Shown: positions 12,401 through 23,953 of the stretch, piece by piece
Layout: each line of letters opens with the position of its first letter
How positions within the stretch are numbered: position 1 is the stretch's first letter
Assembly (NCBI RefSeq): GCF_000006405.1
Contig: NW_003206478.1
Coordinates: 3,282-67,281, forward strand
Direction: 5' to 3'
Length of the DNA: 64,000 nt
Source of the DNA: Perkinsus marinus ATCC 50983
Taxonomy: Eukaryota; Perkinsozoa; Perkinsida; Perkinsidae
The notes under the pieces: generated by a model
Told to the model about the DNA's origin: nothing
What the model saw: the letters and a program-made list of their open reading frames with translations, nothing else
The model's database searches: none
Position numbers and translations under genes: made by a program

Positions 12401-15400
12401 GTCAGGGTGAAGTCGGGTGTAAGTATGGGCTACTCTGATGGGCATTAATGTGGAGCCGCAGGTATGGGATGAGACGCAGCCTGGGGTGTTCGTCTTCACT
12501 ACCCTATCGCATATTAAATACACAATCGTGAACGGCGACTATGGTATTATCAACAGTAAGAGTGGAGGGAGTCTATTATGGTAGCATGATTGGCGTCGGT
12601 CGGCTCAGGTCTGGCTAATGTGTATTATCTGTGCCGAGTAGCCAAGCAGAGTGTCGTCTACCTCGACAGAGAGAACGTCATTCACAAGCGGCCGTTTAAT
12701 AATGCTGAGTATGGCTGTCGTGCTGGGTGCATCGGTGATTGTGTTATTGGAATGTAGGTACTGTTTTAAGATCGCGTTGTGGCAGAAGAGGTATGATGAC
12801 GTTAAGAAGTGGATTAAACAGGCTCGCATTTGCGGGAATGTTGGAATAGGGTAGTGATAGGGATGGTGCTCATCCTTAGCGCGGTCGTGATTGTGAATTG
12901 GTTAGAGAAATACATACAATGACGGAATATGTGGGTATTTCACCCATTGCGATATTATCGGTCGGTTACGGTGAATCACATTTTGGTAGGTCAGTTGCTG
13001 TTTGAGGTGTATGAGTGTAGGTATCTGAAGTCCAAGGGATATCCAGAAGTCGCCCTCCAGTTCGTGGACGATCCTCTCACACGCTTCAATTTGAGTTTGG
13101 AATTTGGTCATTTGGACGAGGCTTTGAGTTGCGCTAAGAAGATCGACCAGAAGGTATTTTTTTCTAATTTTCAAGGTCGAATATCTTGTGGTATTTTCAG
13201 GGCGTGTGGGATCGTCTGGGGAAGGAAGCACTACGACAAGGAAATGTGCAGGTATGATCGCGATGGTGATGAAGCAGTGGACGGAGGTGTCGATCAGATG
13301 GTGGAGATGGTGTACCAGAAGACCAGGAACCTTTCTGGTCTCTCCTTCCTGTACCTGTCCACTGGCAATCGGGACAAGCTAAAAAAGATGCTTGCTATCG
13401 CTAAGAAGAGGAACGATCCTATGGAAAGGTAAACTCAACACTCTGTTGAATTCGCAATTGTGTGGGAAATCGATCCGGATACCGATCATGTAACGCCTGC
13501 TGATGTCCAGGTTCAACACTTCGATGTTTTTGGGAGATGTGGAGGAGCGTGTGAGGGTCCTTGCCGAGGCTGGTCAGCTCCCATTGGCGACTATTATGGC
13601 CAGTATGTGATGGGTGTTCGTACTATGCAGGAGAATCGGCAATTTCTCTCCTTCAGAGACGTATGGTCTGAATGATCTTCACTCTGAGCTGTGTGCCGGC
13701 AACCAGGGAGCAGCTACTGGTACGTCACCGTCAGTTTGTCTCGTTGAGGTCTATATTTAGATGGGTATGGAATGACCCGCGATAAGGAGGCCTCGTCGTT
13801 GCTGCAGCCTCCAGTGCCGTTGACGAGGGCAGCTACTACCAACTGGCCACTCCTTATGAGCATGGAGCAAATCTTTGACAATAAGTGGGCTGGTGTGGAG
13901 GAGGCGGCGGTGGCAGTGGATGAGGAGGCACAACAGACGACCTTCCTGCCTGGCTTTGATGATGATGAGGAGGAAGGGGGGACTGCACCCAATGCGGGTG
14001 GTGGATTTGATGGTAGTAGAGTGTTTGACATCGATTTTGAACTCCCTATTTCAGCATGGGGTGATGATGCGCTCGCCTCTACTGAGGAGGAAGTGGACAT
14101 TGGCAACGCCTGGGGCTCGGATGAGGACTTGGGTAGTCAGTGTTGGTCTCTCTATAGGGTTACTTCTATCTGTAATGAGCAGGCCTTGGTGATCTCGATT
14201 TGCCAGCTGGTCCTGAAGTGCAGGCTGTTGACGATAGTGTGGTGACACCTGGTGAGTCGCTTCTGATCTACGCCCTCGACTACTATTGTTGGTCAGGGGA
14301 AGGGTATTCGAGGCGGTGGTTGAGGAATCGCAAGATGGTTCCTGACCTCATCGCTGCTGGGGACTTTGATGAGGCCTTAGCGACCCTGCAGAGAAGGTAG
14401 TCTTTGAATATACTAAAGATGGCTAGTGGTATTTTGTGTTATTGTTCAGAATTGGCCTGATCAATGCCATACCGTTGAAGCCACTTTTCGAAGAGGTTTA
14501 CAGTGCCACTCGCTGCAGGTAGAGTCCATATCCCGATTGTTACGGCTGGTGTGATGTTACCTCTCAGTCTGCCCTCATTACCTCTAGAGCCATCGATTGC
14601 TCTCCCGGTTGTCACGTCTACTAGTAGTAGGCTTGGAGTTCCTGGAGCGGAAATTGAACCTGCAGGGCTGTTTACGGTATCGCATTGTGATTTGAGGAAG
14701 TTACGGTACTAGATGTACATCAGGTCCAATTCCTTTTGGGGAAACTCAGGGAAGGGCACAAGCTAACGACGATGGGCAAGTTCAGAGACTCTCTGGATGT
14801 TTTCCGTTATGTAAGTTGTGTCGTCAACTGCTTTGAAAGATTAATGATAAACTTGCCGTGAATACTCGCAGGGCATGCTCACTTTCAGAGGGTACTACCC
14901 TCCCAGTCTGTTGATCCCCGGACGCTCGTCTATTTCGGGCAGTAATCATTGTCTTTTGTGCAGGTCCTTCAAGCCTGTACAATGGCGACGGCCGGTAACA
15001 CTGAAGAGGAAGCTCAGCTCACGGAGTTCATCGAGGTCTGTTCCCAGTATGTATAATCCCGTCCTCATGGATATGGGGTAACTACTGTTGGGTAATCAGA
15101 TACGTTCAAGGGATGCGATTGGAGACTTCTAGGAGAGAACTGCCGCATGATCAGGTGAGGGCTGTGGGTTCACTTGCATGTCGTGATAGGGAACCACTCT
15201 ATTGCTGCTGGAATATATGGTCGCTTTTCTCAGTTGAGCTCGGGTGTTTCCTCACCAATTGTAGGGGTTTCGTCGGGAACATAAACTGAATGGTTTCCCT
15301 GAATTTGCTCGGATTTTCTACTTCGTCACTAACAAACGTAGATAAAAATATGCGTATTCTCTTACACTATAGCACAGGAATAGTCCAATTCGTGTGTGAC

Positions 15401-16253
15401 GGTTGGTATGAGCTTCTTTTCAGGTGAACCGGTCTTTAGAGTTGTCGGCCTACTTCACATGTGTGAACCTGCAACCATCTCATCATCTACTTACATTGAG
15501 AGCGGCCATGACTCAAAACTTTAAGGCTCATAACTACTTGACGGCAGCTAATATGGCTCGTAAGTGTGATATGGGTCTTCGTCGTTGTAGTTACGTGGAA
15601 TGTGCGTCTCAGGTCGGCTGATGTTGGGTAATTTTGGCGCCAGTAAGACGCCCGAAGTGGTGAACCAAGCTAGGAAGATTCTGGCTGTTTGTGAACAGAA
15701 GGGAACGGATGCTCACGAGATAAATTTTGATAGCAGTGACACAGACCCTAGGTTGATCATATGCTCCAGGACGATGACCATCATCGACTCTAGCAGAGGT
15801 GATAATACGTGCATGCGTGCAAGGCATTAGTTCGACGCTCACTCGGTCATAGTGATGTGGAGTCTGTAAAATTACCCGTTCCCTGGGCAACGTGTCGAAG
15901 GTTTTCGGGTTCGAATTGCCTGGGATATCCCGTGAAATTCGGTGTCGGTGTATATTTGGCATTCACCGCAATATACCTTGCTTGTTCGCTCAAGTTCTGT
16001 TAGAATGAGATTGTCAAGTGTGGGAGGTGAGGTGTCTAATTCTGGGTTTATCATATTTCTGCGTGTTAGGCGAGGCGGTTGTCCGTTGCCCTTACTGCAG
16101 TGCTAACTACAAGGCGGCATATGCAGGGAGTTTATGCGATGTTTGCCAGCTGTCTGAGATAGGCGCCCGTGAGTGTCACTGTTCTGACTGGCTAAATGTG
16201 CTCATCATTCGCGTGTTGCAGGTGTGCTCGGTGTCCAATTCCGTCCTATATGA
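9415..16253 (+). CDS. COPA: Coatomer subunit alpha (alpha-COP)
   Basis: Encodes the alpha subunit of the COPI vesicle coat, which acts in Golgi-to-ER retrieval and binds dilysine cargo tails through its N-terminal WD40 domain. The first ATG at 9415 opens with [19 protein letters not shown]. Exons I could place: 9415-9530, 9660-9771, 9819-9901, 9946-10031, 10085-10190, 10246-10329, 10354-10438, 10606-10679, 10725-10832, 11099-11186 and 11236-11383; many more follow. They give successive WD repeats ([33 protein letters not shown]). Later exons carry the acidic, Trp-rich linker after the TTNWPLL block and the C-terminal COPI domain, ending [14 protein letters not shown] at 16251-16253. Introns are short except 10833-11098 (266 bp) and 15155-15423 (269 bp). 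SUMO follows 160 bp downstream on the same strand. Identification is secure; some internal exon edges are inferred. Confidence 0.96.
15201..15334 (+). repeat. Intron-resident MITE-like family, copy A
   Basis: Lies wholly within the 269-bp alpha-COP intron (15155-15423). It carries the family core TTCTCAGTTGAGCT followed by GTTTCCTCACCAATT and ends near TCGTCACTAACA. It is the most diverged copy and the only one outside the right half of the window. Confidence 0.7.
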
Positions 16254-16412
16254 AGAGGAGACAGCTTGAGCGAGGGACTAATGGATGAGTATGCGATCGG
16301 ATGTTTCTAAGACGATAGAGACGTCGCACCAATTTTCATTCTCTTCTGTCTTGCGTAGTTCTACTTAGTGGGAGTGTTCGTTAAGATAATTGAACGTTAT
16401 TCTCGTTAAGCA

Positions 16413-16899
16413 ATGTCTGATTCCCCAGCTGATAATCATAACGGTGAGCAGGAGCACCAGGATCAGCAGGAGGAGAACAAGGAGCAGGAGCCACCCCAGT
16501 CACTGCAGTTAAAGGTAGCAAGGGATCTTTGGATGACTCGTGTCACGCTGGTTGCAGGTCAAGAACGCAGAAGGCAAGGAGGTGATGTTCAAGTTGAAGC
16601 GTGGAACTCCGTTGCGCAAGGTATTCAGTTGTGACTTCACTCTGCATCGTATGGTTGGTTGACCAGTTGATGGATGCCTACTGTACAAGGGAAGGATTAC
16701 CTGCGGACGGCGTGAGGTTCCTCTATGATGGAGAGAGGATTAACCGCGACAACACCCCCCAGGAGCTGGATATGCAGGACCAGGATGAGATTGATGTACG
16801 ATTCATGGCTTGAGTCAGGCTCTTGTCGGTTACGTCAAAGCTTGACAAGGTTCTTCTCAGGCTCTCGTCGAGCAGACAGGCGGCTGCAGTCTCTTCTAA
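16413..16899 (+). CDS. SUMO: SUMO (small ubiquitin-like modifier)
   Basis: Ubiquitin-fold modifier conjugated to lysines. Four exons: 16413-16514, 16558-16620, 16667-16795 and 16861-16899. The protein has an acidic, Gln/Glu-rich N-terminal tail of about 30 residues, then the fold with KLKRGTPLRKLMDAY, FLYDGERI and the QELDMQDQDEID block. Reading straight on past 16795 hits a stop after FMA with no diglycine. A GT-AG intron (16796-16860) instead joins ALVEQTGG followed by CSLF and a stop, giving the diglycine needed for conjugation plus a four-residue tail that a SUMO protease would have to remove. That fit makes the third intron convincing. A candidate SUMO E3 ligase lies at 30.2-31.2 kb. Confidence 0.95.
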
Positions 16900-17619
16900 A
16901 TAGTAGTAAACGTTGAATGGGTTGCCGTCAGATCGAAGTGGTTATAGACACCAAGCATTCTCATTCGTTAATATGCGTCGCGTTGCTCAGTATTGATAGA
17001 TCGTCGTGGAACGATAGGTTGTACTGGGAATCGTGGCAGCTCTCATCACAAATCTTCATGTTTATTGTAAATACATGGGGGACAACGTGAGTGGTATGAG
17101 TATATCATAAAGAAGTATGGAAATGTTGGTCGCCAATGGTCTGATTGCCGCTGGGAGCGGTAGGATGAGGCGACAAGGTACGAGCCCGCTTAGTTCGGGT
17201 TCTACTAGCAACTCCAGACACGGTTGGAAGGGAAGTACGTACTATGCCAACAGGAAACAGGGAGTGTAGTAAAGTAGGACAAGACAAATAGAGAGAGTAG
17301 TTATATTGCACGTACTCAAGACAAACGGATACGCAGGTACGCAAGCACAACTGGCGCCAGCCAGATGATGCGTGCGCGTGCCGCATAGAAGCAAGGAAGC
17401 GTCAGCATTTGTAAGGCCCTGAGAAGGTTATGGTAGGGTAAAAATGATTCTATCGGGAGGACTCTAAGAATGGCCGGCTTTGAGTGAAGACATTGAACAG
17501 GACAACGTTGCGTGCAGAATTCGGTTCAGTCCTAGGCTCGATAGATGTCGACACGTCAATGATGTGACATTATCTCTCAGATATACGACAGATATACTCA
17601 GGAACGACTGTAATAACAT
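16900..17619. other. Intergenic, no gene recognised
   Basis: Between SUMO and tRNA-Gly. A minus-strand open frame at 17105-17386 has no recognisable motif. Confidence 0.5.
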
Positions 17620-17691
17620 GCACCGCTAGTCTAATGGTTAGGATATCTGCCTTCCAAGCAGATGGTCCGGGTTCGATTCCCGGGCGGTGCA
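17620..17691 (+). tRNA. tRNA-Gly (anticodon TCC)
   Basis: Complete cloverleaf of 72 nt including the discriminator A. The acceptor stem GCACCGC pairs perfectly with GCGGTGC. The anticodon stem TCTGC/GCAGA encloses loop CTTCCAA, giving anticodon TCC (reads GGA). The T-arm contains GGTTCGATTCC, a consensus Pol III B box. No intron and no encoded CCA. Unlike the many tRNA-like fragments elsewhere in the window, every stem is intact, so it is probably functional. Confidence 0.95.
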
Positions 17692-19139
17692 GTATTATAA
17701 CAAACACATGACCATAACTATGAATAGGACCTACTCCACAGATGTTGGAATATTCGCTTGGCTCCCTTACCTATGGATCATTTGACCTGCAATCATTTTC
17801 CTCGAAGACATTCTTGAAAGAGCATCCTACATATTATATTTTACTCAAGTTCCGCAAAACATTCTCAACGTGAAGTCTTGACCATGGAGGTCACGGCTAT
17901 TCAGTAATCAATCGAAGCATTATGATTGTGTCATTAACTAATAATGATGACCTGCTGATAGCTGGAGTGCTTATTCGGTAGCTCTAATAATACTACCATG
18001 GTGATGTCGGATCGCACTCTCAATAAAGCGAGTCGGGAAAGATATTGTGTACTCTTAACACCTCAGCATTTGGGGACCGTAGCGACTCCTTTCGAGCTTC
18101 TCAGCTCCTGCTCTTAGATTCTCCTCAGCTCTTAGATCCTCTCCACCCAATGAATCTTCTGTCGTCCAGGCTGACCTGCCGGGAGCTGGCAAAATGCAGT
18201 ATGAAAGTTAAGTTGTGATATTTGGATGCTTTTTGAGAAGATTTTTCTTCACTCTGATGTGTGCTACTCCTGCTGATACGTGCCGTAACGTCACTATGTG
18301 GATATTTCTTATTGACATGAGCCTGTGGCAAAGCCACTCTACGTGTAGCATTAGAGCAAAACCTTCCTATCGCTTTCTCTTCCACATAACGACGCTTCCC
18401 GAGGGAAGTTTTATAGATCTTTTGCGCCGAGAACTTCCATCCCCTTGTCAACATGGCTGTTCGCGGTGCGGCACTGCGATCCTACTTGACCCCATAACGA
18501 GCGATTCTTCAAGGACTGTAATCCGCGAGAAACATCTGGGGAATGCGTAGTTGTTCAGCAGGAGTGTTGGGATTTAATAAATCCGATTTATCCAGCACGG
18601 GATTGCCTTCTTTATCCGTATTCCTCTCCATGTTGACCAACTACTCTGTGTATTATATAGGTCAAGTCATTCATGACTTGACCCTGAGTCAGTCCGATGT
18701 ACTAGTGTCGTAACATTTCCCTGAGTCAGTCCGCCTATCTATGGCCTATGACGGGGGCATGCATTCTGGGAAGCCTTATATAACGCCGTCTCCATCAGGC
18801 GTGAGAATTGTTGCCGATCTTTTCGCCAAGAGGCCCGCAATATAGCGCAGCAGTCATGATGCACTAGTTTAGTTCTTATGTGAAGGACAATACAGGACTA
18901 TCTCGTCCTATTGATTGGAGCTGATCTCCCGCATGTTGACTGAGCAGGGGCGGTGGCGCTCTGAGCTTGCGGCTAGCAGCATCATCATCATGGATCTCTG
19001 CATGGACTCGGCAATATTATCTAGATCACTGTGATCATGTTATTCCATGTTTCACCTCATTCAGATTGTCTCGCGGATCTTGTGTTGTTGTTCTGTAATC
19101 ACTGACGCTTATCATCCGGCAGTTGTCCAGGCTCCTGAA
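17692..19139. other. Intergenic, no gene recognised
   Basis: About 1.4 kb without a convincing exon. An inverted repeat with 11-bp arms and a 2-base centre lies at about 18660-18683, followed by two direct copies of CTGAGTCAGTCCG at about 18684 and 18720. Open frames at 18125-18550 show no motif. Confidence 0.5.
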
Positions 19140-20493
19140 ATGTTAGCAACCAAGCTCTTTGTTTTGCCGATTATTCCTCTATTGGGTATCCTTTGTAACT
19201 CCATAACGGAAGCTCATGAATTCAGACAGGGCAGCAAGCTGAGAATACTGACTGATGAGACCTTCGAGCACGACACACAGGCGTCGACTGGCAGCACTAC
19301 TGGTGCGCTCATACGCCCACTCGTAACGTAGTTGAGGTGAGTCGGATGTGCATCAGGTCCGTGGTTCGTTATGTTTTACGCTCCATGGTGTGGTCATTGC
19401 CAAAAGCTCTTACCAACATGGGAGGATCTTGCAGATGAAATGTGAGTAATTGAGGTGTTATGACGTTCGGATATGGAGCATATCGAGCTGATCTATCTCT
19501 ACATATCTGGTAGGTATGGTCGAGTGAATGTAGCTGCAGTTGACGTTATGGCAAATACTGAAGTTGGATCTAGGTGAGAATATTTTACCTCCTATCGTTC
19601 TTGAAAATCGGTCGCACCAGTATGTAGAATAGGTGCTGGCAGTGATAAATTATGGTCTTTCACTTAGCACTGCTAAGTTAGCAGTGAACATTTCACATAT
19701 TTTTCACATCAGTTAGCCCCGGTACTTCCTCGTCACTTTCGTTCTCTTACTGTGGGTATACTGTGATCCGCGTTATATAGTTTTGTAATAGCAAGACCCT
19801 CTCTGCATAGGTTTACGATAAAGAGGTTGCCTACTCTGTATATGATCAATCAGAGCAAGATATATCGGTATGGAGGGCAGAGAACCTTAGAGGCTCTCTC
19901 CAAGTTTGCCAGCTCTCCCGAGGTCTATGCCACTGAAGCCACCGAAGCCATGGTAACACGCTTCTGGTGCGGCCGAGAAGTGATAAGCTTGTCTGTTAGG
20001 ATGTCCCCCCGCCCCCTAGTGGGTTGAAGCATGCCTGGGCGCAAGTGGAGAGACTTGTGAGGACAGTTTGATGAACATCAGTACTCCTAATAGCCTGCGT
20101 CATCTCAGATCCAGTCGAAGTTTGTCACAGATCACCCTATCATTGTTGCTCTGTGCTTCTCTGGTTCTATGTTTTTGCTTATGGCGATAAGTGCTTATGC
20201 GCTATTCTTGTGCACGTAAGGAAACGATTCGTTTCCTTACGTGGGACTTCGTTTCAAACGAAGTCCCTTCGTGGTCTACGGGTAGTTCTACTCGCAATGG
20301 AACACTTGTCGATGAAAGCCGCTCTCGAATAGATCGATGCTTATGTGTTAGGAACGTGTCGGATGCGGATGCCGAGGCCGAACTCCGTAGGCAGCTCAAA
20401 GTCGAGAAGAATAAGCAAAGCGGTGCCCCAGCAGAGGAGCGCACAGAGGGAAAGGCTAGCGATGATGTCAGTGAGAGCAAAAAGGAGAAGTAG
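19140..20493 (+). CDS. ER thioredoxin-like membrane protein (TMX/PDI family)
   Basis: Protein disulfide isomerase-like protein of the ER membrane. Start at 19140 gives a hydrophobic signal peptide ([18 protein letters not shown]). Exons 19140-19302, 19357-19441, 19514-19573 and one from 19811 encode a thioredoxin domain: [12 protein letters not shown] with the CGHC redox site, VNVAAVDVM, and [12 protein letters not shown] with the cis-proline. A later exon near 20105-20219 encodes a transmembrane span ([20 protein letters not shown]), and the last exon, about 20351-20493, is a charged tail ending KKEK at the stop. KKxx at a C-terminus is the COPI-recognised ER-retrieval signal, so ER residence as a type I membrane protein is inferred. 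Intron edges after exon 4 are less certain. The penultimate intron is filled by two perfect palindromes. Confidence 0.88.
20213..20267. repeat. Two abutting one-base-centre palindromes in an intron
   Basis: The first palindrome has 15-bp arms (20213-20227 and 20229-20243, centre T). The second has 12-bp arms (20243-20254 and 20256-20267, centre C) and shares base 20243 with the first. The left arm of the first covers the predicted splice donor GTAAGG of the thioredoxin-like gene, and its right arm contains the exact complement, so the donor could be paired in the pre-mRNA. Confidence 0.9.
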
Positions 20494-20996
20494 ATCTGAA
20501 TTGTGCCCTAAGTCATTTCTCCAAACTATCTGCTGTCTTTCGTTGCACCATTTTGGCAAAGCACCTCATGATGCGCAGGCGCTGGATGAGCTCTGAGCGG
20601 TTCGTTTTTGTACGAAGCCTCGAGCTGACGTGTGAGGAAGTTTGGCTCTGTAGTATTCAACTTGAATACTATTCAAGTAGTGCCTCTCCGCCCTGCGAGA
20701 TATTGTCGCCATCTCAGAGTCAGACGGTAACCGTCTGACTCTGAGATGGCGGTAACCGTTACCGCGTTCGCCCCTTGCCGAACCATTTGGCTACAGTCAC
20801 ACTTCAACATCAGTGGGATCAGTTGAAATTTGCGTTCGACTAGGTCTTAGGTCTGCTGGTTGAGCATATGTAGGCCTTGCCTCCGTACCAGGGTACGATA
20901 GTAGTACACAGGTACACAGGCCGTGCGTAGTACGCACGCGTTAGTACGCATACTATTGTAGCGAAGACTATCGTCTATGCTCTTCGAAACGGCGGT
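20494..20996. repeat. Palindrome cluster between genes
   Basis: One-base-centre perfect palindromes at 20651-20671 (10-bp arms) overlapping 20660-20678 (9-bp arms), 20707-20751 (22-bp arms, centre A at 20729) running into 20749-20765 (8-bp arms), and 20922-20938 (8-bp arms). No gene recognised in this stretch. Confidence 0.88.
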
Positions 20997-21490
20997 TTGA
21001 TAAGCCGAGAGTGTGAGACCTATAATGGTTTGATGGTGGGAAATATTTCCCGACGGAGGGCGGTGCTTGAGCAGGTGCGTAACAAGTATAGATCTGGCAC
21101 TCTACTGAATTTGGTGGCTGCCAAAGATGCTGAATACCAGCTCTTGCTTGAGCAGAACTCCGATATTTTAATACCTCTCCCAGAAGTACGTCTCACATAT
21201 CATGTTGCTAAGCAGTTGATGGTTGTTGACTACCACAATAATGAGGAGTCTTTATGTAGAGAGATGGCTGCATATTGTGTGCAGAGCCTCGTCGCCCTCG
21301 ACCATCACAGAGCCATTGGCTCTCGACTGTCAGGACAAGAAAGCACATACTTGGTCTGTATAACAGCCGATACTGGGTATATACTGAACATTATCTTCAT
21401 CCCAGACACGAGTTTGGCGCATGTTGCAGAAGCACCAAAGGAGTTGAGAGGACGGGTGCCATCTGTTTTACCTGTATATGTAGACCGGGG

Positions 21491-21590
21491 ACGTTGTCAA
21501 ACGGAAGGTTTGAATAATGCAGAGCTCATAAGATCAGGTGACGTTGTCAAACGGAAGGTTTGAATAATGCAGAGCTCATAAGATCAGGTG
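21491..21590 (+). repeat. Exact 50-bp tandem duplication
   Basis: Bases 21491-21540 and 21541-21590 are identical. Fifty is not a multiple of three, so the duplication breaks the frame of block 1 of the surrounding coding region; with a single copy the two frames (20997-21563 and 21560 onward) become continuous. Confidence 0.95.
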
Positions 21591-22233
21591 TCCAATGTGA
21601 TAAGGTCATCATCAAATTAGATGCTCTAAATGCGATGTTCAGACTGACCGGGTCGGTCAGTCAAAATCATCGGGAATTCGATAGATTCTGCCGTAAGATC
21701 TCCGATGCCATGTACATCTCTGATTCAGGGGACATTGAACGACTTCAAGCACGGAGATTGCAAACTGGCAAAGATGAGGAGAAAATAAGTAAGGAGGTCT
21801 TACGCAAGAATGTTCGGCGATACATACCATCGGGTGACGAATTGCGTCAGCGTCTCATGGAGGTGGCGAGGAGTTTCTGGGAGATGGATCTAGAGTGTTC
21901 GGCATGTGCTGATCCCGGTGATATAGATGCTAATAGTCTGTCAAGGGAAGGTACCATTGGCTGCCCACTAATTGGTCCCCCGTTTTGGGCCGCCCTTCGC
22001 GGCGTTCTAAGCCATGCTGACTGCCTGTCAGGCGTTCACGAGGAACAGGCAATTCTTGTACATCGCGATGCTGCTGGCCTCTATCGTATTGATAGAGACA
22101 GCAGCAAAAACGAAGGGCGCCACTCCGTCTGGGTCAAAGAAGCTGCGATGTTATCCAGAATCGGAGGTCGAATGATGAGCATCCGGCTGCATTGGAGAGC
22201 AACTTACGCCAACAGACCACTTACGATCCAGCT

Positions 22234-23953
22234 TAGGGTTGTCCCATACGCAATTGCGGCTGCAATTGCACGCTTGCAATTGCATGCAATTTCCGCAATT
22301 GCACACAATGCCAATTGCAGGGTGCAATTGCAACTTTTATTGTGGGCGCGCGAGTTCTCGGCATGCACATATAATATCTCGCTCGACAAGAAATACCCCA
22401 ACTTGAACAGATCCGCCGCAGGCGGAGAGAAAATTTCAATTGAACCAACTCAACCCAACTCTGAAGGCTTTATACGATCTCATGCTTCACTAAGTTGGAT
22501 ACCTGAGAATATCATGATCGTTGATAATCACACTCTGTGATTCACAGACTGTGATTCACGGCATCAAAGATTAGTACGTGATGGGCGTTCACTGCATGTT
22601 AATGAATTGAGATTAGGTTGGATTCAAAAAAAGCTTCTTAGAAATACAGTCATATTTCCCATGAACTGCGTCGCTCTGCAATCCATCCAAATCAATCTGA
22701 AACTGATCCATTATGGATCATCCATAACTGGGAAACTCCGAATCAGCTGCATCATACAGCCTGTATAGTATCACTTGCGTATAGTAGGTTTTGCAGCTTT
22801 ATAAAAATCTGATAATGAAACTGTAGTATAGTTGTATAAAGCTATATCACATAACATACTGGCAGTATGATACTGGGTGATAACGTATTGCTGATAAATA
22901 TGTAACATCATTCAATTCTGATTCAGTAATAACTTCAGCATCTGAAGTCTTTCTCAATCCACTCCTCATTACCCCATCCAATTCCTCTCCTCAGACAAGT
23001 CCGCGAGAAAACCTTGAATTTGTTTCCATGAACTGTTGATGGATACTAGCTTCTGCAACGACTCAGTACCACTCTCCATAGCTTGTTCCCAATCCGGCAA
23101 GTCTCCTTTGAACAGCGTCCGGCCAAGTTGCGAGCTCAGCAATCGAAGGATCTGGTTCGCGATTTCGAACAGGTGACAAATCGGAGCGCCTTCAGCTGCA
23201 AGTTCCTGGAGAATATCTCCTATGACTTGTGTGAAACAGGTGAAAGCCCCTTCGACTCGAGAGTGTGGGATTGAAGAACCGAGGCGCCATTCAGCGAAGG
23301 CTGGATGTCCAAGTGTGCGCGATATTGCCAATCAAGCAACGTTCGACGTTGCCACTAATCTCAGACTAGTAGTCTTATTGTCTAATCTGTAGATCGGAGA
23401 ATCCATGACCTGCGAATGCGCCGAAGGTTCTATGTGGCAGGGACCGCATGGTGCGAACTAGGTTTTACTTGTTACACACCGATACGGGCCCGGCACACAT
23501 CCCCCGGGTCGCGTGGGTGTGGTCAAAGCGCATCAGGCCAGTGGTGCATCGCTGCTCCACATGAAAACAAGGAATTGTTAGGTTAAGTTCCGTGGGATGG
23601 CCCCACGTATCTTGCACGCATGTGTGCGTATGCACGTGCAGATTGTGTGCTCTTCGCGGTGCGTTCCAGGTTTGCATAGTCTCTCGTTACAGAGGTGATT
23701 TCACTGCTGCAACGCTCCGCTAAGCTCTCAAGTATAATGATAATATCAATCTCCTTTTGTTGCAACTCGGAGGCGGCAGGTATATGGTTGATAACTACAC
23801 TTGTTAGGCTACTGCTACTCACAGAGTGAGTTTTGGTGCGCGCGCGTAGCGCGCGCCCGGAAAAATGCAATTGCGAGCAATTGCAACTTCGGCAATTGCA
23901 GTTGCATGCAATTGCACTGAGTGTGCCGTGCAATTGCATTTGGGACAACCCTA
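22234..23953. mobile_element. hAT-superfamily DNA transposon, non-autonomous (1.72 kb)
   Basis: The ends are perfect 13-bp inverted repeats TAGGGTTGTCCCA and the element is flanked by an 8-bp direct repeat ATCCAGCT (22226-22233 and 23954-23961). An 8-bp duplication with TAGGG-type ends is the hAT signature. Both subterminal regions (about 22249-22335 and 23862-23940) hold many copies of the palindrome GCAATTGC, as expected for clustered transposase-binding sites. The interior has a minus-strand frame at 22969-23331 (120 codons) with no transposase motif, so this is probably a non-autonomous derivative. Intact ends and an exact target duplication imply a fairly recent insertion. The interior also contains two chained one-base-centre palindromes (22704-22727) and another at 22534-22548. 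Confidence 0.88.

Noticed and set aside
16667-16813. SUMO ending at 16813 without diglycine, as a degenerate SUMO
   Set aside because: A GT-AG intron restores EQTGG in frame, which is far more likely than loss of the conjugation site in an otherwise well-conserved protein.
18660-18683. Member of the one-base-centre palindrome set
   Set aside because: Its 11-bp arms are separated by two bases, so it was kept apart from the count.
22969-23331. Transposase gene inside the hAT element
   Set aside because: The frame has no DDE, BED-finger or C-terminal dimerisation motif of hAT transposases.
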